Source: Pieris napi (lineage: Eukaryota > Arthropoda > Insecta > Lepidoptera > Pieridae). From it: 64,000 nt of DNA. How positions within the stretch are numbered: position 1 is the stretch's first letter; every line of letters starts with the position of its first letter. The position numbers and the translations under genes were made by a program. This document shows positions 12,498 to 23,672 of this stretch, piece after piece. The notes under the pieces are model-generated. The model saw only the letters and a list, made by a program, of their open reading frames with translations. It did no database searches and had not been told where the DNA came from. Where the stretch lies: assembly GCF_905475465.1 (NCBI RefSeq), contig NC_062245.1, positions 4,588,001-4,652,000 on the forward strand, in the 5' to 3' direction.

Positions 12498-12970
12498 TTT
12501 AGGTCTTCAGACTTCTGTATCTGTTTCGTGATCATTTAGCTGTGGTCAATAGCCTTCTGTGCTTGACTCAGCTGATGTTTTCCTTCATCGTACGAGCGAG
12601 TCTTAGATATATACTCGTGTATAGGGCACCTATACAGAATGGCCATTGGTGAAGCCGGGGTCCCTTCGACCTCAGGGACGAGAGTTGCACTCTGAAGCCA
12701 CTTTTTTTTCTTTTTTTTCGTGGGGAAATGCGTTACGCATACCCTCCCGCGGCATGGTTGACCTGGTGGGGAAGGGTGATGTGGGACTCGCTGTTGTGCA
12801 TACCCACTAAAACCCCACGGCGCCACCAGCAATCGCCCGGGGCAGGACACGGTAACAGCGTAGCCTTGTCCGCATACAGCGACGCTGAAGCCACTAGGCC
12901 AGCGCTGCTCATAGACCTATTACCTAATATATATAACAGTGAAACCTTCTATACTGAAACCCGCTTAATA
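12498..12970 (+). repeat. SINE-like repeat family S, split by an insert
   Basis: Left part 12498-12702 and right part 12896-12970 together match the uninterrupted copy at 53893-54180: the TTTCCTTCA block, the GACCTCAGGGACGAGAG stretch and the TGAAGCCACT end follow in the same order. The GACCTCAGGG region resembles the B-box side of a tRNA-derived element. The break is the insertion at 12703-12884. Open frames here are repeat artefacts. Confidence 0.65.
12703..12884 (-). mobile_element. retroposed fragment with poly(A) tail and 11-bp TSD
   Basis: The 182-base insert is flanked by CTGAAGCCACT at 12692-12702 and 12885-12895. On the minus strand it ends in a tail of A runs interrupted by one G (12719-12703), the mark of target-primed retroposition. 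The body is GC-rich (TGGGGTTTTAGTGGGTATGC on the minus strand). The related copy at 53893-54180 has the target sequence only once, so it shows the empty site. The element class is not identified; it is probably a 5'-truncated LINE. Confidence 0.75.
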
Positions 12971-13604
12971 TGATTAACACCACATTACCACACCACCTTA
13001 ATATGATACACACCCTCTATTATGTTATCAAAATAATTGTATTAATATCTTTAAAAATATATAGATTTCCAGTACATGTAAGAGAGGCCTAAAGCCCTTG
13101 GGCTGTGCAGAGTTTAAGGGCAAAGGGAGGAACTTACTTAAAACGCGCGCCTCCCAGCCTTTTATTCTTAATAAATATCATAAGTTTTTTTACATTATAT
13201 GTTAGTAAACTTTTACTTATTTAAGTTGAGAAATATTCAAAAAAATTGACCCAGTGTGTCACAACTTCCACGCATCTTGGGTGCGGCGTTACGAACTTTC
13301 GTTCCGTTTTGCGGACATTACAATGAACCTTACACAAATTTCTTAGGCCTCGACACCCTCACGACATTTACGATCTTAAATCGTCTTAATAAGGGTCACA
13401 ATCCTCAACACGTATTTGTGGGTCGATAAATTATAGACGGATGTGGCTATTTCTTAGTTACGTGGAGCTGTTAAGGTCGATTTACATCAAACGAGCGAAT
13501 GCTCATTCTATCCCCACTACATGAAATTCTTCTAGTGTAAACAGGCGTAGAGCATTCTTTCGTTGTTCTTAGTGCGTTCGCAAAGATTCTATAGAATATT
13601 CTAA

Positions 13605-16002
13605 GGGTGAGATCTATAGTCCGCACTTGGACTTTGCTCAGACTTACCTTACGAAAAACTTTGCCTAGTGTACACTAAGGTTAAACTATGATTTCGTATT
13701 TATAGACATTTTAACGGTTAGATTAAGCTAAGCCCAAGCTAAGACAGCAAATGTCAAAATACAAATTGATGTTTCAGTTCATGCAATACTTTGTTTATTA
13801 TCCTTTAAAAAAGTAAACAATAACAAATATTTAAACATCTAAAACGGTACACATATATCTTCAATTTATTGTTATTTATGTATTCATTTATTTTATTATT
13901 GCAATAACTAGAAATTTACGAGTAACCTTTAGAAAATGTATTAATTATTTAAAGATGACAATAATTTTGTTACGTAGAACGGATCGCATTGTTTTGACAA
14001 CAGCAACAGAGCACTTGTATCAAATATCAACAATTGAAAATTTTGCCTAAAGTGTTGTATATGTTCGGAACGAATACAACCAAAATCCTTCCATCCTGTA
14101 CGGTGAGAATGAATTCAAAAGAAGGAACCGTATTTTGAAACACACGGTATTAAATGTGATCCTGCCACTGATCATTACAAACTTGCAACCTTATAACAAC
14201 AGAGGATCGCCAAACCTACCGCAATTGCAAATACTTTTTGCATTAAGGCATAAAAATGCAACTGGATGTTTTCAGGTAATATTGTGTTCATAAATATGTA
14301 TGGTTTTTCGATTTGAATATTATAGGTACCTATGTATTCTCAAATGATTTTAAATACATTGTATGTTGAAGACATTTGTCTTCTGACTTTCAGAAACATA
14401 ACATATATGTAACTAATAATAATTCATTGACATTACAGATGGTGTGTGGTGATCTGAACAGAATAAGCCAATCTACAGTCTGTTTAATTATAAATAAAGT
14501 CTCTGCAGAGTTGAGTAAATTACTTCCTAGATTTGTAAATTTTCCAAGAAATATGAACACAGCCAAAAGGAAGTTTGAAGAATTAATAAGATCTAATACT
14601 CACCATGACCTAAACAGTATAATCAGAGCTATTGACTGCACCCATATAAAAATTAATAGACCCAAAGGTATCGCTCACTCTGAAGCATACAGAAATAAAA
14701 AAGGGTAATTTTCTGTAAATGTGCAAGCAATAATAGGGCCTGATATGGAAATATTTGATATAGTGACCAGGTGGCCTGGCAGTTCACACGACAGCAGGAT
14801 ATTTAGAAACTGCCAGGCGTATGCAAGGCTGCTAAATGGTGAACTAGAAGGAGTTTTAGTAGGTGACAGCGGTTATCCGGCACTTAACTTCATGTTAACA
14901 ACACTTTTATATCCAACGACAAGAGCTGACAATAATTATAATTATTCTCAAATAAGAACTAGGCATATTGTTGAAAGGGTTTTCGGAGTGTAGAAAAGGA
15001 AATTTCCATGTTTACAGCTAGGACTACAGTCAAAATTGACAAAATATACTAGTTATATATAATTATAGCTTGTGCTGTATTGCATAATATAGGTATATAG
15101 AGTCATAAGCATCCCCTATGCTTATGATGATGGTGATCTTGCTGACAGCAGAAGTTGAGTAACACAGAAACAATGAAAGATCTCCTACAGGTCTAGCATT
15201 CCGGCAATCTGTGATTGCACAATTTAACTAGGTAATTTGTTCGGTAATAAAGAATATCAAAACAAAACTTGTTTCATTTTAAACATTTATTTTCTGATTC
15301 TTTTTTTGAGTGTAATACATATTTCTAATACTAATTTATATTTTTGTTGAAGAAATTCTATTTCTAACAGATTTTTTAATTTTATATGTTCCACTCCTAT
15401 CTCAAATTTTTTAGGGTAGTCAGGTAATAAATGGTAGAAGATTCAGGGAAACGAAAATAACAGATGTGAAGCGAGAGTCATCGGTTAGGTTATAGTTTGA
15501 ATTTCGTTGTCACTATAATATGCCAGGGCTGCCAGGTGACAGATACGATATCACACCAGTTATTTATAAGATCTCTCAAAAATGGGGTTGAACACTTATA
15601 TAAATAATGTAAATAAACAACAATAGATACCATAATAATGTATAATTATTTTATTTCATGCATTTCATAGGTATTTATCAAGATCATTTAAAATTTCTTT
15701 GAATTCAAATTCTATTTTTCCCAAAGTCTATGGAACTCTGATACCAAATGGCAACACCGTTCATTAAAAACCGACAAAAATAAAAAGTCCAGTAAAAGAT
15801 ATGATGGTAGAGCAAATTTTAGGCCATTATTTTTGTTAGGCTTATAGTCAAAGTTTTTGGTAAGTCGTCGATTTCGTGGACTTGAGATTAAGCTAAGCCA
15901 ACACTAGGGAGGGATTCGCAGTTTGCTCTATAAATACCGACTGTGTCTTAGCTCGATAGTTAAGTCAGAGTAAAGTCCAAGTGCGGACTATAGATCTCAC
16001 CC
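13605..16002. mobile_element. inner PIF/Harbinger element nested in the outer one
   Basis: The terminal inverted repeat begins GGGTGAGATCTATAGTCCGC at 13605 and ends with its reverse complement at 16002. The match runs for about 42 bases with a few mismatches. TAA flanks both ends (13602-13604 and 16003-16005). The 2.4-kb body carries a decayed HARBI1-like transposase on the plus strand. The insertion postdates the outer element. Confidence 0.9.
14051..15102 (+). pseudogene. HARBI1-like transposase pseudogene
   Basis: Two exons can be joined: roughly 14051-14274 (starting after a stop, no ATG found) and 14439 onward. The intron begins GTAATA after GCFQ and ends in CATTACAG before MVCGDL. DDE nuclease landmarks are visible: AIDCTHIKI (first Asp), LVGDSGYP (second Asp) and RHIVERVFG (Glu), plus WPGSSHDSRIF between them. 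The frame is broken by TAA at 14706-14708, where the family usually has an aromatic residue before FSVNVQ, and by TAG at 14991-14993 after VFGV. A frameshift near 15055 precedes an ACAVLHNI remnant. It cannot encode an active enzyme. It lies within the inner Harbinger element. Confidence 0.88.
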
Positions 16003-16150
16003 TAAGAATACTCGTTCGCTTGATGTAAACGGCGCAAGAGCGCGCGAACAGTTGCTTAGAGCGTTCTAGCGTGTTCGGACGTGCTCGCGCCACTGAGCGG
16101 TCTTTTCAAAGCGTTCTTGTGTTCTAGCGATTGTTTACGTATCTTATCGA

Positions 16151-16366
16151 TTAAATTATGTAATACATTCTACAAAAGTTTTGGAATTGTCCACTTTCTT
16201 CTTGTTTTCGCATATCCGTCATTGTTTCACCTACATTATCCAGTGTCCTTCGATGCATTAAATTTGTAACCCACCAACGTCTCTTCCTTCTTTTATTTTT
16301 GAGTTTTCGCGACAAAATAATAAATGCAGCACTTGCAATAATGATATCGCTGTCAGAGTCAGACAT
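16151..16366 (-). pseudogene. Harbinger transposase N-terminal remnant
   Basis: A 71-codon minus-strand frame begins MSDSDSDIIIAS and contains KNKRRKRRWWV and QFQNFCRM, which resemble the N-terminal region of insect HARBI1-like proteins. No catalytic region follows. It belongs to the outer Harbinger element and is independent of the plus-strand transposase of the inner element. The assignment rests on remembered family features. Confidence 0.5.
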
Positions 16367-16861
16367 AACGAAGCACTACCAAGTACCAATACTAACCACA
16401 GAATTGACACGAATGAGCAAAGAACATTCGATCTAGCTTTTGTTTACACTAAAAGATTACGAAAGAATGCTCTTGTTCTAGCTCTAGCTCTATGTTCGCT
16501 TGATGTAAATCGATACCTCTAGCTTTCGTTTACACTAAAAGATTACGAAAGAATGCTCTTGTTCTAGCTCTAGCTCTATGTTCGTTTGATGTAAATCGAC
16601 CTTTACATGACATGATATCATTGAACTTCACTTGCAAGATTACTTTTATCTTATAATAATATTATATAGAGAATACCGATTTGTGTTTCGAAAATTCACC
16701 ATTAGAATGTTTCATGATCTATGTGTAACATAGGCTATACTTATTTCTAAAATTTAATATAACAATTAAGACATCAAAGATTTTCAGTGAAATAACTGTT
16801 TAATGTACCATTTAATAGGAATCTGTTATTTTAACCTTTTTGATATATTCACACTTCTACA

Positions 16862-16925
16862 ATCTAGAGGCTGAGTGCAACGGGCGGCCTTATAAGTGAT
16901 CTCTTCTAGGCAACCTGCGCTAAGA
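16862..16925 (-). repeat. LINE 3'-end core, copy c (inverted)
   Basis: On the plus strand CAACGGGCGGCCTTATAAGT is followed by GATCTCTTCTAGGCAACC. This is the reverse complement of the GC-rich core found at 1.2, 11.2 and 45.3 kb, with the stem partly decayed. It is a short isolated fragment. Confidence 0.65.
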
Positions 16926-17569
16926 GAAAGTTAAAAGTAGTACAATGAAGTGCAAAGTGTACACGTCTTAATCGTGATATAACCGATTAATGAAACCGAT
17001 TAGTTTGGTTAAACTTACGTTAGTTCTTAAGACTCTATGAAATAGTAGAAATTAACAAAATAGAGGCTTTATTGGGAATTTACGAAAATCACGAGATTTT
17101 ATTTGTGTGGTCAAAGTCACTAGCTATTTTCACACACAATTTTCACTTCTCAGTGAGAGCTCACTGATCATTAATTATAATGATTAGCAGTTTTCTTATT
17201 ATTGAAGTATTTAATACATATTATTAAATTCATTCAGAAAATTATTTATTTTATTAAACTAAAGTCGGTTACAAATGTTTAACTTCATTTGAAAAACAAT
17301 TTCTAGCGAAAGTGTTGGGCGGGTTAGACGCCCGGATAATAGCGTGTGAATAATTGTTTATGTTTTAAAATATTTTAGAAAAAAAAGGAAAGTCAAAATG
17401 TTAGAGAGCCATTAAGGGAAAATTGTACTATTCTTGAAATATAGTATTATTATAATTATTAATGTTATTAGAAAAGTTTTGGCAGATTGCCTTATCATTA
17501 CACACTCAACATTGTCTTATGTATAATATCATCTATTATATACAAGTTCTATGGAATATTAAAAATTCA

Positions 17570-17815
17570 GTGGCACTACAACCTTTACGTCTGGATTTCT
17601 GATTTCTATATCTGTTTTGCGACCATTTATTTTTTGTAGTAGCGAAGTATGTGATCAGCGTTCGAGCGAGTGTTAATTGCGCACATATAAAGTTCATACG
17701 TGCATAGCCGGGGATCGAACCTTCGACACTGCTATTAAGATATACCTATCTGCTTCTATAGAATATATCTACACTGGAACCCGCTAAATACCATTGACCA
17801 CACACAGCGTATTAG
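17570..17815 (+). repeat. SINE-like repeat family S, copy
   Basis: The blocks GATTTCTGATTTCTATATCT, GTTCGAGCGAGTGTTAATT, GCATAGCCGGGGATCGAACC and a CTATAGAATATATCTACACT end match the order of the copies at 12.5 and 53.9 kb. GGGGATCGAACC resembles a tRNA-type B box. Diverged copy. Confidence 0.55.
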
Positions 17816-19281
17816 GTCAGCCATGTTTATTCCTAATAACGCATCCCGCGTAGGACGCGTTTTCCTATGAGTTTCCATGAAATTATCTTACTTTTTACAA
17901 TACAATGAATGTGATTAACTTTTTAACATACCTTCTTAATTTTCATTAAATATTACTTAGTGTTTATAAATATAAAGATATATTTACGAAACGTGCAAAA
18001 CACATTCATCAATACAGGATATAACCAGAGCCGAAATGCTTTCAAAATTGCGTAACAAAAAAATCATTTACTTAAAATGAAAGTTTTTAACATCCGCTTA
18101 TATCATACGTGAATTTACATAACAGCGAAAGTATATACGTATGGTGTCCTATTTACTTATATATAAAAAATGTTTTATAAAATTAAGTGTTGCGTAAATA
18201 TAAAGTGAAAACTATGAAAGTTTTAGATAAAATCTATTCAGTCTAATGATTCTACGTTATAATTAAATTAAAATGTATATACAATTATTGTGTTGAACGT
18301 TTGGTGGAATAATACTGAATGCATGTTATTATTTCATTATATACAATAACTTTGACCTTTCTCAAGATCCCAATTTCATCTCTAACTTTCTCTTAACAAT
18401 GTTCCCACAAGTTTTTCTGAAGGCTATTGTTGTAGTCGTGAGCTTCTTGAGATAAACCCTATGGTTGTATTATTTATGGTTATCTTGTAATTGAAATATT
18501 TGGTATTAGTATTTGTTTCTAAACCTAAACCTAACCTTCACTAATATACATATATAAACAAATTCTCTTAAATGCTGATTTCAATCAATACAAAATGTAC
18601 TTTTTGCTGAGTTGAAATAAAATATGGGTTAGGTTATAAATAAAAAAATGTAATAATTTGTAGACATTTAATTTCACGAGGATCCATCGCAAAATAATAA
18701 TTTAACTTAACGTAATCATAAATATTAAATATGACTCGTTACACTCAACCATACTGCGATTTATAAAAATAAATACATGAAAATATAAAATAAATGAGTA
18801 TGAACAATATTTCTTTGGGTAACTTAAAATATTTGGTAAATATTATTGTATGCTTAGTAAAAATAAACTTACATAAACTACGAAAAACATATATATACTA
18901 AGATATAATGCTATATGTATGTATAAAAATGATATAAAGAAAAAACAAGGAAGTTGATAGTTATAAACTACACAAAATATGATAAATATACATGAAGACA
19001 AAATAATACAGATTTAAATTAAAGCAATAACCATAATGATATTCAAAAACATCGATACTGTGGCATTCACACAAACATACAATCACAATACACGGTGGTC
19101 GATAATAAATAACCTCTTTGATTAAATAATAAATTAATTGCCGAATTAAGCGCACCTCTGAGATAAGTTTTTCGGATACCTGTACATTACAGTAATTCGT
19201 TTAACGACTTGTACGAAGAAACTTGACGATGTCAGCTGTCAAATTGACACTTGACATCTTGAGGTGCGATTTATTTCGGCC
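17816..19281. other. intergenic and 3' flank of Osiris gene 3
   Basis: The stretch is AT-rich and has no recognised gene. The nearest candidate AATAAA for gene 3 lies only about 6-12 bases after its stop (plus-strand TTTATT at 19270-19275). The 64-codon minus-strand frame at 18961-19155 shows no family feature. Confidence 0.4.
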
Positions 19282-21442
19282 TTATGCTTGTTTAATGTGG
19301 CCTCCATACGCCATGTTTTGGGCGTCCTGGGACCTTCCCCAACCGCCGCCACCACCACCGCTTTCCCAGCCATGCTCTTCATGAGGTGGTTCTGACCAGC
19401 CACTGCTCTTGCTGTTCTTTGAATCAAGAAGTTTTTTCAGGGCTCCGAAGGCAGCAGCGATGAATGCAACCTTTCCGAGGAGGTAAGCCTTGAATACAGC
19501 GAAAGCAATGATACCCAAGAAGAGAGGGATCAGAGCAGTTAACTTCAGTTTGATGAGAGCAAGGATGGGGAGGAGCTTCTTCAACTTCTTCTTCTTCTTG
19601 CCACGACCTGGTGAATAAAAAAAATGTAACTGGTTTCATTAAGTCATCACATCAACGCAACGTTTTAAAATTTGTAGAATAACCTCAATAATCAACTTGT
19701 ATGCAAAGATTTGCCGATGCCTAACCTCTATTGAGACAGGCCGTTTACGCTCTCCTGACACGACCGTTGTTTCACGTTGAAGAGTTCAAGCCCCGTGTTT
19801 TAAAACTTTAATATATACGGTGGAATATTTTAACCACTACATCGGTCTATAATATTTGGAATACAAAGTACCTAAGCTTGTATCGACAATATAACACACA
19901 TATTGCTTATTCGAAACAGAAACGTGTGAAGCTTAGCATAGAAATGTAAGGTCAAACTATCGAACATAGCATGACGAATGATTATTTTGACAAAGAACCT
20001 AACGGTTACAACTCATAACCAGTACCAGACATGAAATATCTATAATTTATACTTTGAATATGTTTAATTTTAGTTATTTGTATGAGAATTCTCAATATAT
20101 ATGGGCATAATAAATATTTAGGGTTTCTTTTAGAACATTTGTAACTATGTTGCATCGAGCCGAGTGCACTTATTGGCCGGATTCCAAATCCGGTTTACTT
20201 ATCTTACAAAAAGTTTTACCTAATGTTATAAAACTATTCTCTTAAGTAGTAAAATGAATATTTTATAAGCATACGAATAATAATTTGCGTTAGATTTAAA
20301 TCCATAAATCAATCAAATTAAAATTTAAAGTGAGTTCGGTTCGCTGAATCTTAACATTTTCTGTATTGAGTTAAAATTAACCAAAGAACTTACCTTCTTC
20401 TTCAATCGAGTTATCTTCTGTGAAAGCTTTAGGCATTCTCAGCTGTAGGACGTGGCTGTCCAGGAAGTCCACAACGTTGTCCATAATCCTCTCTTCCATC
20501 TGAAGTTCCCTGGCTTTGGGTTCATCGGGTAAAGGATCGTAGCTCCTGGCTGACCTTGGTGAACCGGTCCTGGCGAAGTTGACACCATCTACCAGATTCA
20601 GCTCCTTGGCCACAGCCAAGTTTTCCGTGAATTTCATCGCTTTTTCCTGAAAAAAATATCGATATTGTAGATCAAAATATAATTAACATTATTTAATTTG
20701 TTTTTCTATTTAGTTATTTATTAGGAACGCAAGAATCTTCAACACAGTGGAAGTTGTTACAGCTCTTTTAAATCAACATATAAGTTTTGTTAACAACCAA
20801 ACCTATTGAGTTTTTTGTACCTAACATATTCATAATAAAAAAGAAGATAAAGTGAAGTTTATTGACACGAACAAATGTTTAAAGTACTTTAACAGCAGCA
20901 TACGAAGTCTGCTAGTGGGCCAAACTCCAAACTGTTATTCCTTTTATCTAATGAATATGAAAATTTTATGACCATAATCTCTAAAGTAATGTTTTCTAAA
21001 GATTGAATGAGTCAAAACTATTTGTGTTTTCAACACTTTAGCGATGTTTTTATTCTAAACTATCCCATGTACTCCCACAAAAACCCTACCGCAGAAACTT
21101 TTAAAAATAATTAGTATAAAAACGTGCCAAACGTAAAATATGTTAATCCCGGTTATCAATAACGCAAAATATCGTTAAATAGATTTGAAAAAAGTCCATA
21201 TCCAAAATGACAGGTCCAACTTTTTGAGGACGACCTAATTTTAGTAACGAGGCGTTCCTCAAGACCATTTGGCACGTTTTTAAAACACTTCACATCACTT
21301 CACTGCACACCTTTAAACACAGCATGGTATCCGTATCCACACAGTCTCGCAGCGTTGAGACAAACTTCTCCATGACCCCATCTTCTTTTGTCGGCATCGC
21401 GGCCGCCGCCGCCACAACGCATAGAAAGACGAATGCTTTCAT
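19282..21442 (-). CDS. Osi: Osiris (DUF1676) protein, gene 3
   Basis: Three exons: 21442-21311, 20646-20394 and 19607-19282. Introns are 664 and 786 bases, phases 0 and 1, and the product has 236 residues. Residues 1-15 form an Ala-rich signal peptide. C34 and C42 make the Cx7C pair (DCVDTDTMLCLK). The DUF1676 middle includes TGSPRSARSYDPL, DEPKARELQMEER and DFLDSHVLQLRM. RGKKKKKLKKLL opens exon 3, and the hydrophobic segment at about 140-180 contains LIPLFLGIIAF. A short linker with a run of six glycines leads to SQDAQNMAYGGHIKQA, the AQxLAY-like motif. Exon sizes equal those of gene 2 for exons 1 and 2 (132 and 253 bases). Cluster context suggests coordinated expression in cuticle-forming tissue; that is an inference from the family. 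Confidence 0.94.
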
Positions 21443-21484
21443 TTTACCAGCGTACGAACAATTGTCAAACACTCAAGGAACACA

Positions 21485-21517
21485 TACAGTTTTATTCCAA
21501 CTCCCCCTCCTTTTATC
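21485..21517 (-). promoter_or_regulatory. putative TATA-like box of Osiris gene 3
   Basis: On the minus strand AGATAAAAGG lies at 21518-21509, with a predicted start near 21485 and a leader of about 43 bases. The GATAAAA core recurs upstream of genes 1 and 2. No clear initiator is visible, so the start is set by spacing alone. Confidence 0.35.
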
Positions 21518-21529
21518 TTCATATGTCAC

Positions 21530-23340
21530 GGCATGTGACGAAATTATGCTTAAGTTAACTAGGTATTAAGATGTGAGCGTTAGTTTTAATGATGTGTGAA
21601 GGTGGGATTTCTTTTTTATGGTACGCATAGAAATTATTTGCGGCGAGTTTTTTTGGTTAAGATTCAATTGAGTGTGGTTACCTTGTACTTGAATTATAGT
21701 TAGTAATTTGGTTTGATCTCTTCTATTGATAACCTGAATATGAATGGAATGGTGGTGATGGAAATAATATATTCATTTCGGTTAGATCTTTATGGATTCG
21801 GAGTTTTGTTAGACTTATCCAAGATAGTATACCTATACCACCGAGGTTTTATGTACAATAATATAAGATATATATACGATAAGTCCTTAATTAGTTTTAT
21901 TTTAGAAAAAGAGTTTCTTTATAAAGACTTAATAGATAGATATTTCTTTTTATTTCAACATCTTTTAACACATAATGGTTGGTAACAAATCAAAATATTA
22001 GGAAATTGTATGATTAAAAATATATAGGATTGTAAATCTCTTCTTTGTTTAGGTAATAATTAAAAGTATAAAAAAGCTCACATTTACTAATTTTATTACG
22101 AATATGATTATTTTCTATTAATAATATAAATTTTGTGGTTTACAATTGATGTTATATAAAATAAATTGCTTCGAATAGATTCACAATGAAAAGAGATATT
22201 TTATGAAGAAAAATGCTATAATTCTTTGTACATCATGAGTAAACAATACACCATCAAATATTTATAGAAATATCTACTTTTAGTATATTTCTACTTTCGT
22301 TTACACGTGAAAAATAGTGTAAAGTAATTAGTAATTATTAAAAACTCTTTCTTTAACAATGGACGTGTGAAACTCTTGTATAAAACAATGTCGGTGTAAT
22401 CAAAGGTTAATTATAATTTAAAAAAAAATTAAAGTTTGGGAAAACTGCTTTAATGTAATGAACATTACAAATTACTTGCATGTTTAATAAGTGGAATATA
22501 ATTAACAGTACTCATTAATAAAAGTAAATCGGTGTTCTTTCACTTTTTTATCTAAAAAATATATTTTTTATTCAACATTATTTGACAGTCGTACACGTGT
22601 CTCATTATTTTTAATTGTCCAAGCTTATATTTAGTTTTGTTTATTGTACATTGAAAATATCAAAAGCTTTTGAAAATACCTTGTATCCTACTTTTGAGGC
22701 CTAGTTTACACACATGGTGTATCGGTAAACCTTCAGTTTGATTTCAGGTGAAAATGACTTGTTTCAGATCAGAAGCTTATTAAAATACCAACCTTATTGA
22801 GTTGTTATAGGACTTTAAACATAGTTTTCTTAAGGAAAATGTGTCCGGCATTCCACTAAATATTCGATAAAATTCAAATAAAACTTTATGATATAAAAAT
22901 ATGAAACGCAGTCTTACGTAATAGGCTTTTCTCAAAAGTAACGAGAGTGAATTTACGGTAATTAGATTTTAATTACGACACAAGTTCGTTAAAATGATGA
23001 TGGATTCTCTTTTTAGGGTTCTGCAAAGTTGCTCCGTAATTAATTTTAAATAACAGTACACACCTGAGAACTAGAATCTTAAAACACCTAAATGTGTCTA
23101 ATTAATCTGTTATTAAACATTGTTTTGTCTATCCATTGACACTACAGTTTAAGCTGGAGGATGTTAGAGCGTAACAAACTACGCCTAAAACTTAAAACAT
23201 TAACTAAATATCTATAATATTAGATATTAGTAAAAAATATTTTCAAAGTATTAATACGCTATGTAATAACCTAATAAATAAACCCAAGTGTTTGCCATCC
23301 TTGATAATATTAATATGATTTTTATTAAATTTCAATCGTA
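21530..23340. other. intergenic, no gene recognised
   Basis: About 1.8 kb of AT-rich sequence. A 90-codon open frame at 21713 is rich in Tyr, Ile and Leu as expected from AT-rich noncoding DNA. No repeat boundary was recognised. Confidence 0.45.
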
Positions 23341-23349
23341 ATTAATCTT

Positions 23350-23672
23350 AATATATATATTTCTTGTGTGCGTGTGTATGTGACTGAACTCCTCCTAAAC
23401 GACTGGACCAATTTTGATGAAATTTTTTGTGTGTCTTCAAGGGGATCTGGGAATGGTTTAGATTCACAAATCAGCCCGCCAGATGTTAAGGGTAGTCCAC
23501 CCCTAAATTTTTATTTTTATTTTTTAGACTCAAAATTTTTAATTTCTATTTTTTTATGATACAGCATTAAAAAATACATACAACCCCTAATTTTCACCCC
23601 TCTATGATCAACCCCTATTTTTTTATTATAAATGATATACATGGCAAAACGACGTTTGCCGGATCAGCTAGT
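23350..23672 (+). mobile_element. Helitron-like nonautonomous element, copy 1
   Basis: Begins with ATATATATATTTCTTGTGTG, includes an ACTCCTCCTAAACGACTGGA block and ends GCCGGATCAGCTAGT. The internal AACCCCTAATTTTCACCC and CATGGCAAAACGACGTTTG stretches recur in the copies at 47.8, 56.6 and (inverted) 42.9 kb. The CTAGT end and lack of terminal inverted repeats fit a Helitron-like element of the kind common in Lepidoptera. Confidence 0.6.

Larger units (their letters stand above)
13474..16602. mobile_element. outer PIF/Harbinger element
   Basis: The left end AGGTCGATTTACATCAAACG starts at 13474, and its reverse complement ends at 16602. Both are flanked by TTA (13471-13473 and 16603-16605), which fits the TWA target duplication of PIF/Harbinger transposons. 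A minus-strand relic of a transposase N-terminus lies at 16151-16366. A second Harbinger element occupies 13605-16002 inside it. The last 85 bases or so of the right end are duplicated in tandem (about 16430-16512 and 16513-16602). Without the insert the outer element is only about 725 bases, an internally deleted copy. Confidence 0.85.

Noticed and set aside
12536..12973. Overlapping 104- and 81-codon frames
   Set aside because: They run across the junctions of a family S repeat and the retroposed insert, so they are artefacts.
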